60,000 nucleotides of DNA from Liolophura sinensis (lineage: Eukaryota; Mollusca; Polyplacophora; Chitonida; Chitonidae). Location of the stretch: assembly GCF_032854445.1 (NCBI RefSeq), contig NC_088302.1:22581788-22641787 (forward strand), read 5' to 3'. The translations under genes and the position numbers were made by a program. Of this stretch, positions 9,755 to 21,405 are shown piece by piece. A model generated the notes under the pieces. That model was given only the letters and a program-made list of their open reading frames with translations, had not been told where the DNA came from and searched no databases. Within the stretch, counting starts at the first letter, position 1. Every line of letters begins with the position of its first letter.

Positions 9755-12400
9755 CAGACTTGTTGATTGGTCACCGGTGACATGTGCCGATGGTTGTACT
9801 ATGTGTGATAGTAAAGACAAGAAGTAGAGGGGGAGCAAACAGTGCGTATGTTTCAAGTTGTATCTTTTCAGTCTGACATTGAATCGCACAGTGCAATCAT
9901 ATGACACAGCTTTGTGTTAATATACACATGTGAGTGTGTGAGTGCTAACCATGCAGGTAACATCATCAAACAGTCTGAAAGACAAAAAGGGAAATCAAAA
10001 ATGTCAATATCTGTGGTTTCGTTTTAGCAGTATTTTATGCCTTTGATCATAAACTTTGAGTCTAGCATACGTACTCAACACAAGCAACACATTGTGGGTT
10101 TGTTTAGATTGAAAATTTGCAATTCGAAACAAAAACGTTGAAAGTTGTTCTCCCTGGTAAGTTACAATTGTGAATTCACTGCTGAACAGCACTTTACCCC
10201 TACTGTGGTCTTGCAGGCCTACAGTCCATAAACTCAGTGGAAGTAGGAGTAGAAAATTTAGGCGTTCAAAAAAATTTGTTTTCAGCTATAAAAAAAAAAT
10301 CTGGATTACTTAAGGCAGGTATGTTACAATTCTACAGCAGCACAAAATGGAAAAAAAAGAAAGAAGAAAAAAAAAAAAATGTGGTCAGTAGCCTGCAGAG
10401 TTGTTCCCCCTGGTCGTCACGCATTCAGTTTTAGTACTGAGCTTATGGAGTGTAAGCTTGCTTGTCACGAATATATAATGAGAAAGATAGTACAGGCGTA
10501 GGTCAACATTGTCTAATTTGAACGACTCTCATAGTCAATTGTTAAAATTATTCATAAATCCAAACTTTATCAACATGGATTTGTTGCAGTGTGTAGTTAG
10601 AACTGCGAAAGTTGAAGTTACAGTGTTGGATTTTGATAAACACATGAATTTGTTATGAATTCTGGGGGTAACAGGAAAACTCCACATGTTAGAATATCTG
10701 TTGTCAAATGAAAAATTAAAACCAAAAAGAAATGAAATGGCAAATAAACCTTCACCCAAACACACTGGCAACAGAGTATTGGCTTGGAAGGCAATTATCA
10801 AATTAATTCTAAAATTATTGGGGCCAATTTGCTCAATAAGTGATTGTTTCTGCTTTATAGACTGCTGTTTAAACACTTGTGTTGGGGTTTGCCGAGGTGA
10901 AAGTAATATCCTTACAGTTCCAAAATTCTTTGACCTGTTTGTAAGATACATACACATGTACTTGACATTATTGTACTCCAGTTTTTTTTTCTTTTTTTGA
11001 TTTTTGGTGTGAAATTGAAATTGTCAGATAGACTTTTTTGTATTGTTTTTGACTTCATCTGCTGATACCTATGTGCTGTAAATATAACTGGCCACTGAAA
11101 TTCATTGGATTTTGAATTTATGGTCTAGTAAAACCATTCATTAGCTCATAGAATCATCACTGTAGATAGTTGAACATTTCGAGAGTTTGGTTTGTCTCCG
11201 CGTGCTAACAATAATCTATTTTATTTTTCTGTATAGTTTCTTTTATGTCTTCTTTACAATTGTTCATTTTTCATTTCTAACGTGTGTTGCAAAACAAAGT
11301 TTGCCTTTAGCCTATGGTTTCTGTTGGATGTTGTTTGTCAGATTTATGTGTTCAAGGAAATAATGAAGATTACTTATACATGCACTTCAAATTTGCTATG
11401 TGTTTAAATTTAAATGGTACTACACTGTTGGCTTTGCCATTAGGAGAATTAAGTTGATTTTATTGCTTTAAATTGCCAGTTACGTTCATTGATATATTGT
11501 CGTATTTGTTGTTATAAGATACAATTGGAATTGTGCCAATGCATGGCAAACTAATTTCTTGTGAAACAGAGCAGTTATCATCAATTCCGAAATCATTCCG
11601 ATTTTCACATTTCTCGTACTCCACAGTTGTTCATTATTGCAGTTATCGTGCCAATCTATGCTTTATTTGTTGTCCCAGTTCAGTTGTGTAAGTCCGTTTT
11701 TTTTATCTGTTGACTTTACCTTACATTGCAACAGGGTATGCATGTATTTGAAAACCATAGGGGCGTCTGGTACATTTTGTGTATTTTTATGTACATAAAG
11801 ATGATACTTTAAAATTCTTAAGTAAAGTTCTTATGCGTACCTTTCCAAACATGATTTACTCGATAAAGCTGTGGTACTATTTTCTTGTATAAAGCTGTTG
11901 CATAGTTCCATGACAAAGTTAAGTTTTTTAGGAACTGGGTAAACTATATTGTTGAAGGGAAAATAAAATTGAAGAAATAGTGGGGGGTAACTAGACAGCT
12001 ATGAAAAATTGTTAGTGTTAAAACCGCCGTTAAAGTGTAAGAAACTAAGATTGACACATGCGACTAAATTACTGCCTTTAAACAGTGCTCATTGTGTTCC
12101 CTTTGATGCCAATTATGTTTGTTTGTTTGTATGTATGTATGGTGTACATGTAGTATGGTGTTTGTGAAAATCACTTATGCAATGCACTGCTCTGTCAGAT
12201 GCACTTTGTCTGGCAGTTTCATTTCCGACTTTCACTTTCAGTATTGTTCTTTGAGGGCAGGTAATCCACTGATTGCCACTTTTGTATATCCATTGGTGTG
12301 AAACTTTTTACTGTAATTCATTTAATCATAGATTCATGCATTCACCAAGTTTTTGCTTGTAAGTGTAAATTTTGAAACCACATCATTTTCATTACTTACA
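9755..12400 (+). other. Probable long 3' UTR of endophilin
   Basis: After the stop codon there are about 2.6 kb of AT-rich DNA that are free of recognisable SINEs, unlike the DNA either side. Candidate polyadenylation signals AATAAA occur at about 10743 and 11962. The true end cannot be fixed from sequence alone. Short ORFs here (for example 10686-11000) have no recognisable product. Confidence 0.4.
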
Positions 12401-12822
12401 GTTATTATTTTTCATAAGTTCCTGGTGACAAGGTGCATTCATGCATACATGAACGACAGCAGTCTAAACTGTGCATGCATGTACGCAGATGGGTGTTTCT
12501 CAGAGATGTACATGTATCTTTGGTAGCTAGCTAGCTTCAACAGGGGTTTAGTAAGGTCATATCTTCAGTTACCAGGATAAGTTGCATATTATACTAGATG
12601 CAGTTCTGTTCCTCACCTGATGAAATTACAAAGCTGGTCTACAATAACTTACTAACCTCAGTCCATCTTACATGTGATTTTTATGCCTCAACTCTTTAAA
12701 TCTGCTGTTGAACTAATCCTATTGAAACTTGTTATGACAACTTACATGTATAGAATCATGACAGCCAATAACAGCTTTGTCATACCTGCGATACAGTATG
12801 TTGTTGATGTTCTGGCTCCGGC

Positions 12823-12923
12823 TTCTTGAAACTTCTTAAGTTATTTTGCTGAAGCAAAAGTGTTTTGCTTAAGCAACATAATACTATACTTAGGAAGCAT
12901 TTGACTTAAGATTTGTCGAGAAA
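12823..12923. mobile_element. Degenerate hairpin MITE-like element
   Basis: The left arm TTCTTGAAACTTCTTAAGTT pairs imperfectly with the right arm, which contains CTTAAGATTTGTCGAGAAAC. The centre also self-pairs (GCTGAAGC, GCTTAAGC). Two arms on either side of a short centre fit a foldback element in decay. Confidence 0.5.
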
Positions 12924-12929
12924 CACTCC

Positions 12930-13235
12930 ATCCTGGACTGAGGCCAAAAAAACTCTGACTTAGGCAATTTACTGGGGCCAGTTCAGTTATTAAAGCCAGA
13001 ATTAGACATGCTTAACGCAATCCAAGGTAGGCAGCAGATTCAAACATGCAGATGTCAACTGTTGAAAATGTTTACCTTAAGAGTGCTTCTGAACTCATTG
13101 ATTCAGTTGATGTGAAACCTAGGCCAACAACATAATTAATATTTACATCATACATGTAAGTGGAATATGGGTCTATAATATTGATAACACCTTATGTCAA
13201 GAGAAAAACCCATGCCAGATCTATATTTCCCTTCC
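12930..13235. other. Intergenic, nothing recognised
   Basis: The stretch after the hairpin element and before the next SINE shows no gene, RNA or clear repeat that I can support. Confidence 0.5.
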
Positions 13236-13388
13236 CTCAGGCTCTGCCCGTTTTCCTCCCACCATGACACTGGCCATGGTGGGAGGACAGTACAAGTGAA
13301 TTGTTCTATAACAGTACAAGTGAATTGTTCTTGGCAGAGTATGGCGTAAAACACCAATTAAATAACAAAATAAATAAATAAATAAATC
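13236..13388 (+). mobile_element. tRNA-derived SINE tail with internal duplication
   Basis: GGCTCTGCCCGTTTTCCTCC and CACCATGACACTGGCC are followed by the tail (GAGTATGGCGTAAAACACCA, then AATAAATAAATA). The piece ACAGTACAAGTGAATTGTTC occurs twice, so this copy has an internal duplication of about 28 bp. Confidence 0.85.
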
Positions 13389-15304
13389 TGTACTACCCTG
13401 CACAAGATACGCAGCCCACAATTTCATCACAACCTTGTTTTTATGAGAACGGGGTATAGTACAATCATCAAAAGAAATGTTTATGAATTAACTTACAATA
13501 CACACTTAAAATGATATCAGCAGTGAATGGAGCATGAATGGGTTTACACTTTTGATGTAACTTCATTTAGATATGCCAGATAGTCTACAGATGTCATCAA
13601 ATCTAAATTTTTGTTTCCACTAACGATTTATTGAACACATATTTTATTGAGAAGAATTTTGTAGCTAAAGACAGTTCTATTTCGTATGCCATTTGTCAGG
13701 GTGTGTAGGTAACACCTGGCTATAAACGGTTTCATGTTGACTGGGCTTGTTGCCAACTTTAAATTAAATTTTTTATTTTGAAATATAAAAGAAATAGAGA
13801 TATTTTTTTTCTTTGGTATCAGGGTGGATCTCTGTTGAAAAACATATCGCTTTGTGCTATTTTTGTTGAAAATTTACATTAATTTGGCACATACTAGTTC
13901 AGCCTGGTATTGCAGCGCAGACTGGAGATTTTCAGTTAAGGTCAAAACACATTTCTTATACCAGTAGAATTTTAAGAAGGCATCTTAAATTTTATTTTAC
14001 ATATAGCCCAGAGTGATAAGTTCAGCACATGTAATATAGATGAAATTATTCGTTACAGTCATGGATGTATATGAAGTATTATATTTAACGAGAAATTTAA
14101 AATGGTTCACAAGAGTTTCTGGTCGTTTCTATACAATCAGCATTCTGCTAGCATAGCTATACGACCATCAGGGCCAGAAATAAGTGAAGCGCTGGAAGAC
14201 CTACAGGTAGACCTACAGGTAGACCTAGATGTACATGTAGTGCTTCAACAGGGATTCTTAGTCCATTGAAATTTCCCTGGTATGGAACTTGAAACGATGG
14301 CCAGGCAGTGAAACATACAACATGTAAAAGCAGAAAATAAAATCTCCCCCCACCTCAAGATTTCATGGAGATAAAATACCTTCACATATTCAAACTGAAA
14401 CCATTTTTGTTAAGAACATCTGTTACTTGTAGCATAAGCCCTGTTGTATAATTAAAGAGCAGGTAGGGCGTGTATATCAAGACCTCAAGAACATGATACA
14501 GTGTATATGCGCTTTGGACTTTGCAGGCATCAACTTTTCTGACTTCAACTTTTGGGTAATGTGAATTAGGAAATAAAGGTGTATATATGAGTAAGTTGTG
14601 CACTTAGTGATTCAGATTTGTTTGTTAGCCATTTGCTTGATATTAGGAATGCTGATCTGAATATTAAAACTTTAAGACCTAAAAATGGTAAAAAAAAGAA
14701 AAAAATGTCCACTCTGTCTTGTGCTCTGTATATCCTGGAGCAGTGAAGTCATTTTGGAATTGTATCTTGTCAATTGTAGATCAAAATTAGTGTAATGGAA
14801 GAATACAAAATTACTGTTTATATTTCGCAGGGAAATTATGTTACATGATTTAAAATACCTTGAAGATCAGAATACAACAGAGTAAAATTCCAGCTTTCTG
14901 TTCATTTTCATTTACAATGCAGTTTGCTGGCCAAGACTGTAATATAGCCATGTTTCAGGCAAATGATTCCAAGGAGAGATAAGTACCTTTAGGGTATGCT
15001 TGTGTGTATTATATACTATGAATAATGAAATTACGATGATTTGATATTATCTATCAGTAAGAATATAAGATGTGAATGATTATGGAAATGTAGCCTGTAG
15101 TTTGTGATTACCACAAATATCTCCAGTGAATATTTCTCTGGGTGAGGGGTATACAGTTCATGGCATTATGGGAGGTTGATTGTTCACAATGAAATAAACA
15201 TTTGTCACTTCATTATAGGGATGTTTTGCCTTTTTACTGCTAATTAATGGTCATGATGATTTTAATTTACAGCCTTACGATTATCCATATGTTTCAAATA
15301 AAGG
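13389..15304. other. Intergenic, no gene seen
   Basis: AT-rich DNA without splice-bounded coding segments. The only structure noted is a short direct repeat of AGACCTACAGGT around 14198-14225. Confidence 0.5.
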
Positions 15305-15546
15305 GCGAGGGCCGAAGTGTTAAGCACGCCAGCATGGCGCAGTGACCAGAGAGCCTCTCACCAATGCCGTCTGTGAGTTCAAGTCCATCTCATGCTGGCT
15401 TCCTCTCTGGTCGTAAGTGTGACGGTCAGCCAGCAATCTGCAGATGATTCTGGGTTTCCCGGGAGCTCTGCCCACTGTGCTTACCATCTTTATATAAGTG
15501 AAATATTCTTCAGCACGGTGTAAAATACCAATCAAATAAATAAATC
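15305..15546 (+). mobile_element. tRNA-derived SINE, near full length
   Basis: This copy keeps the tRNA-like head: an A-box-like stretch (ATGGCGCAGTGACC), the conserved GAGCCTCTCACCAATGCCGT, and a B-box-like GAGTTCAAGTCC. The body (CTCATGCTGGCTTCCTCTCT) and tail (AAGTGAAATATTCTTCAGCA, AAATACCAATCAAATAAATA) follow. Internal Pol III promoter boxes and an A/T-rich 3' end are the mark of a tRNA-derived SINE. Confidence 0.93.
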
Positions 15547-16420
15547 CAGTAAAGGGCCAGCCCCAGAGATTCTTGACTCTGTTTGCATAATATGCAGCTA
15601 GGGCTATGGAACAGAGGGGATGAAAGCTGAATGGCTCAGATACTGCAATGATCACTGCAGCAAAAAGGCTGACCCAGCAGAGTGAACACTAGGTCGCCAG
15701 ACAGACTGGAGTTGGGAAAGTCCCAAGTGGACCTCGTAGGCCAAGGTGCTGTAGAGCAGGTCCCAATTGGACTTTAATGTTCCAGGTGTATCAAAATAAA
15801 ACATGGTTACAGGTGAACTAGCTGGAGAAGGTAATGTCCCAAGATAGATTAACTCTCAAAAGGACCGGAGAAGGCAAGGCTTACTTGCCTTCGGTAAGTT
15901 CCCTCAATGAAGCAGCACTAGATAAAAAGAGCAGTGCAAATCCATCCTGCAACAAGGAGGCACATTACATGCACTCTAAGGACACCTTCTTTGTCATATG
16001 ACTGAAAAATTGTTAAGTACAACTTTAAACCCCAAGGACTCACTCACTCACTCTTGGCTCTATGAGCACAGTTATATAGAAACGGTCATGTATATGTATT
16101 TAAAAAACAAAACAGTATACCGTTTGATTCACTTGTTTTTGGCACACAATAGGTAGCATAAAATAAACGCCCTGGGGTATGTGCCTGCATGGTGTGCTCA
16201 AAAAAACTTTCAATTTTCTGATTTCATAATTGGTGATTTAGACAGTGTTGAAGAATGCTTTATTTCACTTAGTATCTGACAGTCAACAGGTTTAATGGGA
16301 GCAAAATTGCCAGAAGTCCTTGGACAATAAGTTCAGATTCAGAACGCCAGCTTTTACGCCAATCTCCTGGTATAAATGTATATATGCTTGGGTTTTCACA
16401 TCATACTTAATACTTTTTCA
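15547..16420. other. Intergenic, one small hairpin
   Basis: No gene recognised. A perfect 9-bp stem (GAAGGCAAG/CTTGCCTTC) with a 5-nt loop lies at about 15870-15892. Confidence 0.5.
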
Positions 16421-16438
16421 GGGGGGGGGGGGGGGGGG
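16421..16438 (+). repeat. Homopolymer run of 18 G
   Basis: An uninterrupted run of 18 guanines. Such runs are prone to assembly length error and can form G-quadruplex. Confidence 0.97.
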
Positions 16439-16522
16439 CACATTATTGCCACTAAGGCCCCACAAGCAGTACAAGTGAGAGAATTTACAAACGCCTTGAC
16501 CGACAGATGATATGTCCTAGTG

Positions 16523-16768
16523 ATTTATTTACTTATTTATTTGATGGCTGTTTTATGCCATACTCAAGAATATTTCACTACTATGATGATGGCCAGCAGG
16601 GCCCAGGGAATACCAACAACCAACCAGATTGCTGGCAAACCTTCCCATGCATGGCTGGAGAGGAAGCCAGCATGAGCTGGACTTGAACTCACAGCAACAG
16701 CATTGGTGAGAGGCTGCTGGGTCATTGCACTGCGCTGGTGTCCTAACCACCTTAGGCACGGAGGCCCC
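16523..16768 (-). mobile_element. tRNA-derived SINE, full length, reverse orientation
   Basis: Read on the - strand, this is the most complete head in the window: GGGGCCTCCGTGCCTAAGGT, then GGTTAGGACACCAGCGCAGT, CAGCCTCTCACCAATGCTGT, and the B box GAGTTCAAGTCC. The body and the tail (CATAAAACAGCC, AAATAAATAAGTAAAT) follow. The head resembles a class II tRNA (Ser or Leu type, with a long variable arm) more than a class I tRNA. That assignment is tentative. Confidence 0.92.
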
Positions 16769-17099
16769 TCCCAGTGATTGAAAGGCAAATGCCACTAAAC
16801 ACTACACCACAGACCACTCCCTGTATGTATATATTAAATATGATCAATTACTACTTAAGGGAAAAGCTATCCATAACATCCTGCCAAAATGAACACTGGT
16901 ATAATAGTAGATAATAGTCATTACATAGGGGTGCTTTCCCCATGTTAACGTTGCAGTTGCATACAGCCCATGTACCACTCTTTATCCGACATCAGACGAA
17001 ATACTTTTCACTGGACAACAATGGTCACTTGAAACCTGCAGACCATGTCAAATGTGTTTATTGAGTACGTTATCTCCCTTTGTTTGGTTGCGAAAACAA

Positions 17100-17465
17100 T
17101 GGTCACATCGTTGAATGGATTCACCTTTACATCGGTCTTCTCCACTAAATCGATGGGTCTTTTGCAGGATAAGTTTCTCGCATGGTTACTCAGTGACAGG
17201 ATACGGAAATATATGGTGTCAGTGTCACTGGCCCAGGCAGCCCTGGATTACCAACACCATATATTTCTGTATTATATCACTGAGTAACCATGTAACTAAG
17301 ACCCTGAAACGAATAACCTACACATCAGTTTTCTGCACTGAATTGATGGCTTTTTGCAGGATAAATTCGTGACATGGTCACTCAGTGATAGGATGTGCCA
17401 ATAAGAGGATTACTGACGCCATATATTTACGTATCGTATCACTTACCATGTAGCAAATAATATCA
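17100..17465. mobile_element. Two tandem hairpin units, about 192 bp apart
   Basis: In unit 1, GCATGGTTACTCAGTGACAG and GAAATATATGGTGT pair with ACACCATATATTTC and ATCACTGAGTAACCATG, forming a long stem across 17180-17296. In unit 2 the same order recurs (ACATGGTCACTCAGTGATAG ... CGCCATATATTTACGTAT ... TCACTTACCATGT). The leader before each hairpin is also shared (CTTTTGCAGGATAA at 17158 and 17350). The structure is a tandem pair of a foldback element. No coding capacity is recognised. Confidence 0.75.
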
Positions 17466-18269
17466 GCTTCACTGTGCTCTATGGTGACTCTTTCCGTAAT
17501 GGTTCAACGTGAGAAATTTATGAAGTGCGATACATTGCAGCATTCTACACACATGTACATTCTGTCAAACATTCACAACTCACAACTACCCTTGGCCAGC
17601 AAAAGAGGAAAATCACTTGCAACAATTCTTTGTACGCCAATATTATAGGTCAGAAACTTTTACTGTTTCTGGGAAAACTCAACGGTGAGATTAAAATAAC
17701 ATTCTTAATTAGAACATGAACAACTGTGAACAGGCAATGTCAAATGACATGAAGACATTGCCATTGTGCCTAACATGAAGGAGTCCTCTGCAATGTGGAT
17801 ACACAAAGAATATATCACACAAATGTATTTATATAAATATATATATATATATGTTATGTTGGGCATAACCTGACAGAGCTTCCAAATAACAAAGGCTCTG
17901 CTCTATTTTTTAATGGGATTTTGCTAGCAGGTTTTTTTATTTCTTTTCTCACAATATTAATTTACTTAAAAATCCTCCGTTTTTTTTCACATTGTTAAAA
18001 GCAATGCCAGACTATCTGACACATATCTTTTCTGACAGCGTCATGTTACATCCAACAAAGAAGACTGGCCTCTGCTCAGGTACCAAAACTCACAACCATA
18101 ACTTAAACTGATGTTGCAGATTTTATACATTTTACCAACAATAAAACCAACTGTTTTGGCCTGTTCTTTCATTTTAGATATATGAACATGTAATTCTGAA
18201 AATGCCAGTCTGAGTTATGCACACTGTTAAAATGCAAGAATAACTATTCACACTGTTAAAATGCAAGAG
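17466..18269. other. Intergenic, no gene seen
   Basis: Contents are AT-rich DNA with a short (AT)n run at about 17838-17852 and a T-rich tract near 17980. No coding segment is supported. Confidence 0.5.
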
Positions 18270-18416
18270 ATCTGTCAGCAACCTGCGGATGGTCGTGGGT
18301 TTCCCCCGGGCTCTGCCCGGTTTTCACCCACCATAATGCCGTCGTATAAGTGAAATATTCTTGAGTACGGCGTAAAACACCAATCAAAAAAAAAAAAAAA
18401 AAAAAAAAATGCAAGA
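18259..18416 (+). mobile_element. Young 5'-truncated SINE with poly(A) and target duplication
   Basis: The body from CTGTCAGCAACCTGCGGATG onward and the tail GAGTACGGCGTAAAACACCA are close to consensus. A run of about 24 A replaces the usual AAAT repeat. AAAATGCAAGA occurs immediately before the element and again after the poly(A), which is a plausible target-site duplication. The low divergence and intact duplication suggest a fairly recent insertion. Confidence 0.88.
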
Positions 18417-18702
18417 CAATTTACTAATTCAACAATCCAGTGACCTCCCACATCACTTTCAGATAACAGAATCCCTCAATAAAATCTATGTAAACAAAAT
18501 GACAGAAACACTGAGAAAAAAAGCCCTTGTAAAACAAGTTAAATTTTGATCATTTAGCATTTGATGTATATAAATTATTCATCTGAATCACATTCAAGTA
18601 TTAAAAACTTTGTCACCTTATTGGCCTGACAATGATTAAACTAAGGGCCACAAGGGTTAAAAATTTAAATGCTTTGTTTTTTAAAGCCAATACAAAGTTA
18701 CA

Positions 18703-18907
18703 CTACGAAAGTTTTCGACAGCTTTGGCAGTGGCGAATGTGAAAGTTGACGACATATTCTGCATTTGTTCTCTGGACGCTGATGGCAAATGGCTCGAATG
18801 GGTGGAACGTAAAAGCAACGAGTCTCCGTGCTGTAGGAGGAGGGTTATGTCCCAGAACTCCTGCATAGATCTTGAACTTCAGCAGTGCAGAGTCTCTGGC
18901 GTAAAAT
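18703..18907 (-). CDS. DET1: DET1 coding exon 2 (C-terminus)
   Basis: On the - strand, acceptor CTATTTGTTTTAG precedes ATTTTACGCC. The first base completes the Arg codon left open by exon 1. The exon encodes [20 protein letters not shown] and onwards to FHIRHC, then a short species-specific end (QSCRKLS) and TAG. Vertebrate DET1 stops a few residues after the RHC motif, so the tail here is slightly longer. Confidence 0.95.
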
Positions 18908-21360
18908 CTAAAACAAATAGAACAGAACACTGTAAAGTAAATTTCCACTTAATGTTGTGTTTTATAATTTATTTGATTGGTCGTTGTGTTTTATAGGTCT
19001 TTTTCGCAAAGTCTAACATGAAGTGGGAAATCAAAATTTCATGAAAGAGTTTGAACCTTGAAAATCAAAATTTCATGAGAAAGTTTGAACCTGGGAAATC
19101 AAAATGTTATGAGAATGTTTGAATCAGGGAAATCAAAATTTTATGAGAAAGTTTGAACCCTTGATTATATATACATGCACATATTGTAAGGTTGATGTAA
19201 ATGGAATATAAAACAACGTTCATATACAGTCTGGGGCAAATCAGAAAATTAGCATTTGCCGACTGCTGCAAAAGAGGCAAATCCACAAACACAGTCAGTG
19301 AAAAAAAAAAATAAATAAATGAACAGGCATTTACATGTAAATCTAGTTGAGAGGAATGGTCATTATGGTCTAATATTTCTTGCCTGCAAAAGCCGGTTCC
19401 CAGGTATTTAAAATCACAGTTTTGTTGTTACTGTACATGTATTCTCTGCTTGGAATTAGTTAATGCAAAAGGGCCGCACCAAATTACCTTCCTTGAGGTC
19501 ATTCTGTTCTCAGGAAAACGTCGTGTACTTTTTTAATCAATTCGGCGGTAATTTAAAAATCCTAATCAAATACAATTGACAGCTTCGCCCAATTCTTTTA
19601 AGCTGAAAAACATGGACTTCATTCAAGTTATCTCAACATTTGTGACTTTCAACAGCTGATATCATGTTTGTTTACGTACTACATGTTTTAATAAGGGAGG
19701 TCCCACTTCTCGCAGTTTCACTCCTCCAAAACTAGTCTCCCGTTACATCATTAGTTTTGCTTGTGTACTGCCTTGCTTTACAGGCATAACTAAACAGAAT
19801 GCTGATGGCTTAAAGAAAACAACACAAAAGCACACCACTTGGATCAACCTGTTTTAGGCGTCAAATTAGTCCAACATTTTACCTGATGGGGTGGTCCCCA
19901 CACGCCTTCGGGCGCTCCATCACAGACACCCACTTGTCGTCGTAACTGAAGAGCGCCAGATCCAGATAAGGGCTGCTGCTGTATGACTGAGCACTGATGG
20001 GAAGCTGCGCCAGGAGACGTTTCACAGCTTCCGTGTGTCCCCCAAACTTGGCGTTTATTATAGTCTGTTTAAACCTCTGCTGGATCTGGCGAGCGTAGAT
20101 ATTGGACGAGGCAGAACATGTGAACTGAGCCTGACAGTGAAGTGTCGCATTACGAAACATGTCGCAGAAATTTTCAAACAAGTCCAAAAGATTTTCAGAG
20201 CCATTTTCATACACGGACTCAACTTCCGTTGTCAGCATGTTGTAGATGACGAAGAACGACGGCTGAGAATTGGGGTCAGAAACGCGCAATGTCACAACGT
20301 CCTCGCTGGCATACTTAATAAGGACATGGTTCTCGTCTAGCAACTGCATTTTCCACATGCGTAAAGACGTGAACTGGTCGAAACACTGGTAGAACCTGCG
20401 GAGTCTATATGGAGTTCCGTCCTCCACGGCTCTTCTATACAGGTACACCATAAGACGGTGCTTTAGGGAGTTAATCGTTACCTCGTTGTAGGCATGGTTT
20501 GGCCTCTGAGGGTTGGGCCGGTCCACGCCCATGTGGAAAATGAGTTCATCGTCCTCGTAACAAAACCTACCAATACTGCGAACATCAACAAAGCTTCCCG
20601 AAGGATTCACCTGGAAAATATGAATTGTCTGTTGCTGTACTGAGAGGACAGCGAGCGTGTCCCTGTACAAATACAAACCCTGATTGTGAGATAAGAAAAT
20701 TTTGTCGCACTTGAACTGCCGTCGGTCACATAAACGTCCAGTGGACAGTTCCACCAAGTATAGCGTATAATCCTCAAGAGGGTAACGCTGGTTAGGTGTC
20801 ACAGACTCATTGTTTCTGTACATGTCATAGAAATAGGGATGTGGCTCATCAGGAATGTAACAGGCAGATCCGACAATAACATGTTTGCCATCATCTGTAA
20901 ACAAGCTACACTCCCTGTTCAAATGTTCACCATTCACAGCCACAGCCGTCACGTGTCTCAGTTTGAAAAATATGTCGAACAGCTTGCCCCGAATATTCAC
21001 GGACACCTGGTCATTGCTTGCTGCAGTAAAGTCACCATGGGTGTTTTGTAACAGTTCTTCTGCAGCTGCCGGACCCTGGAACTCATAGATCTCAATAGAT
21101 GTCTGGTCCGAAGAGAAAGCGATAAAGAAACGGCCATCTGGAGAAAACTTCCTCAGGAAACATGGCGGTTTTTCTACATTGATTACCGTGAAGTTTGGGA
21201 AGACGTTTGTATGGAAGATGCGTGCCCGGTGGAATTGGGTGCCAGGACGCCCTGGGTGAGTCTCACGCTCCCTCACTCTGTACACAACGTTTTGGTTGGG
21301 GATTTTTCGAGGTTTCAGTTCAGACAGGTTATAATCTTCGCCTTCTCCATTTTCATCCAT
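18703..21360 (-). CDS. DET1: DET1 homologue (de-etiolated 1), complete CDS, two exons
   Basis: The coding region is complement(join(18703-18907, 19883-21360)), 560 residues. The vertebrate protein is about 550 residues. The start ATG gives [10 protein letters not shown], and the typical DET1 stretch [20 protein letters not shown] follows at about residue 65. Further family motifs are [36 protein letters not shown] and [21 protein letters not shown] split Arg codon joins exon 2 ([16 protein letters not shown] ... [20 protein letters not shown]). DET1 is known as a subunit of a CUL4-DDB1 ubiquitin ligase that works with DDA1 and COP1 in the nucleus. The identification rests on matches over the full length. 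Confidence 0.97.
18908..19882 (-). other. DET1 intron
   Basis: This 975-bp intron lies between donor GTAAAA (reading down from 19882) and acceptor TTTTAG (ending at 18908). It contains a 34-bp tandem repeat at 19024-19160 and nothing else recognisable. Confidence 0.9.
19024..19160. repeat. 34-bp tandem repeat, four units
   Basis: Units of the form GGGAAATCAAAATTTCATGA plus GAAAGTTTGAACCT recur with period 34. AAATCAAAA starts at 19028, 19062, 19096 and 19130. The array lies inside the DET1 intron. Confidence 0.95.
19883..21360 (-). CDS. DET1: DET1 coding exon 1 (residues 1-492)
   Basis: This is a single uninterrupted 1478-nt coding exon ending at CCCATCAG|GTAAAA. The ATG at 21358-21360 is chosen because it gives the usual DET1 N-terminus with [20 protein letters not shown] shortly after the start, and because AAAG precedes it as a reasonable context. 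No frameshift or stop interrupts it. GC content is clearly above that of the flanking DNA. Confidence 0.96.
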
Positions 21361-21405
21361 CTTTCTACTTTAACTTCTGCGTAATCCTCAAAATGCCTAG
21401 TCTTC
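21361..21405 (-). other. DET1 5' UTR segment after a splice acceptor
   Basis: Upstream of the DET1 ATG on the - strand, TTGTGTGTTTCAG is a good acceptor with a pyrimidine-rich tract. It would leave 45 nt of 5' UTR in the coding exon and implies a non-coding first exon upstream, towards 22-24 kb. Confidence 0.55.

Noticed and set aside
10686-11000. 104-codon + strand ORF after the endophilin stop
   Set aside because: It lies in the probable 3' UTR and ends in a poly-Phe run from a T tract. No family resemblance.
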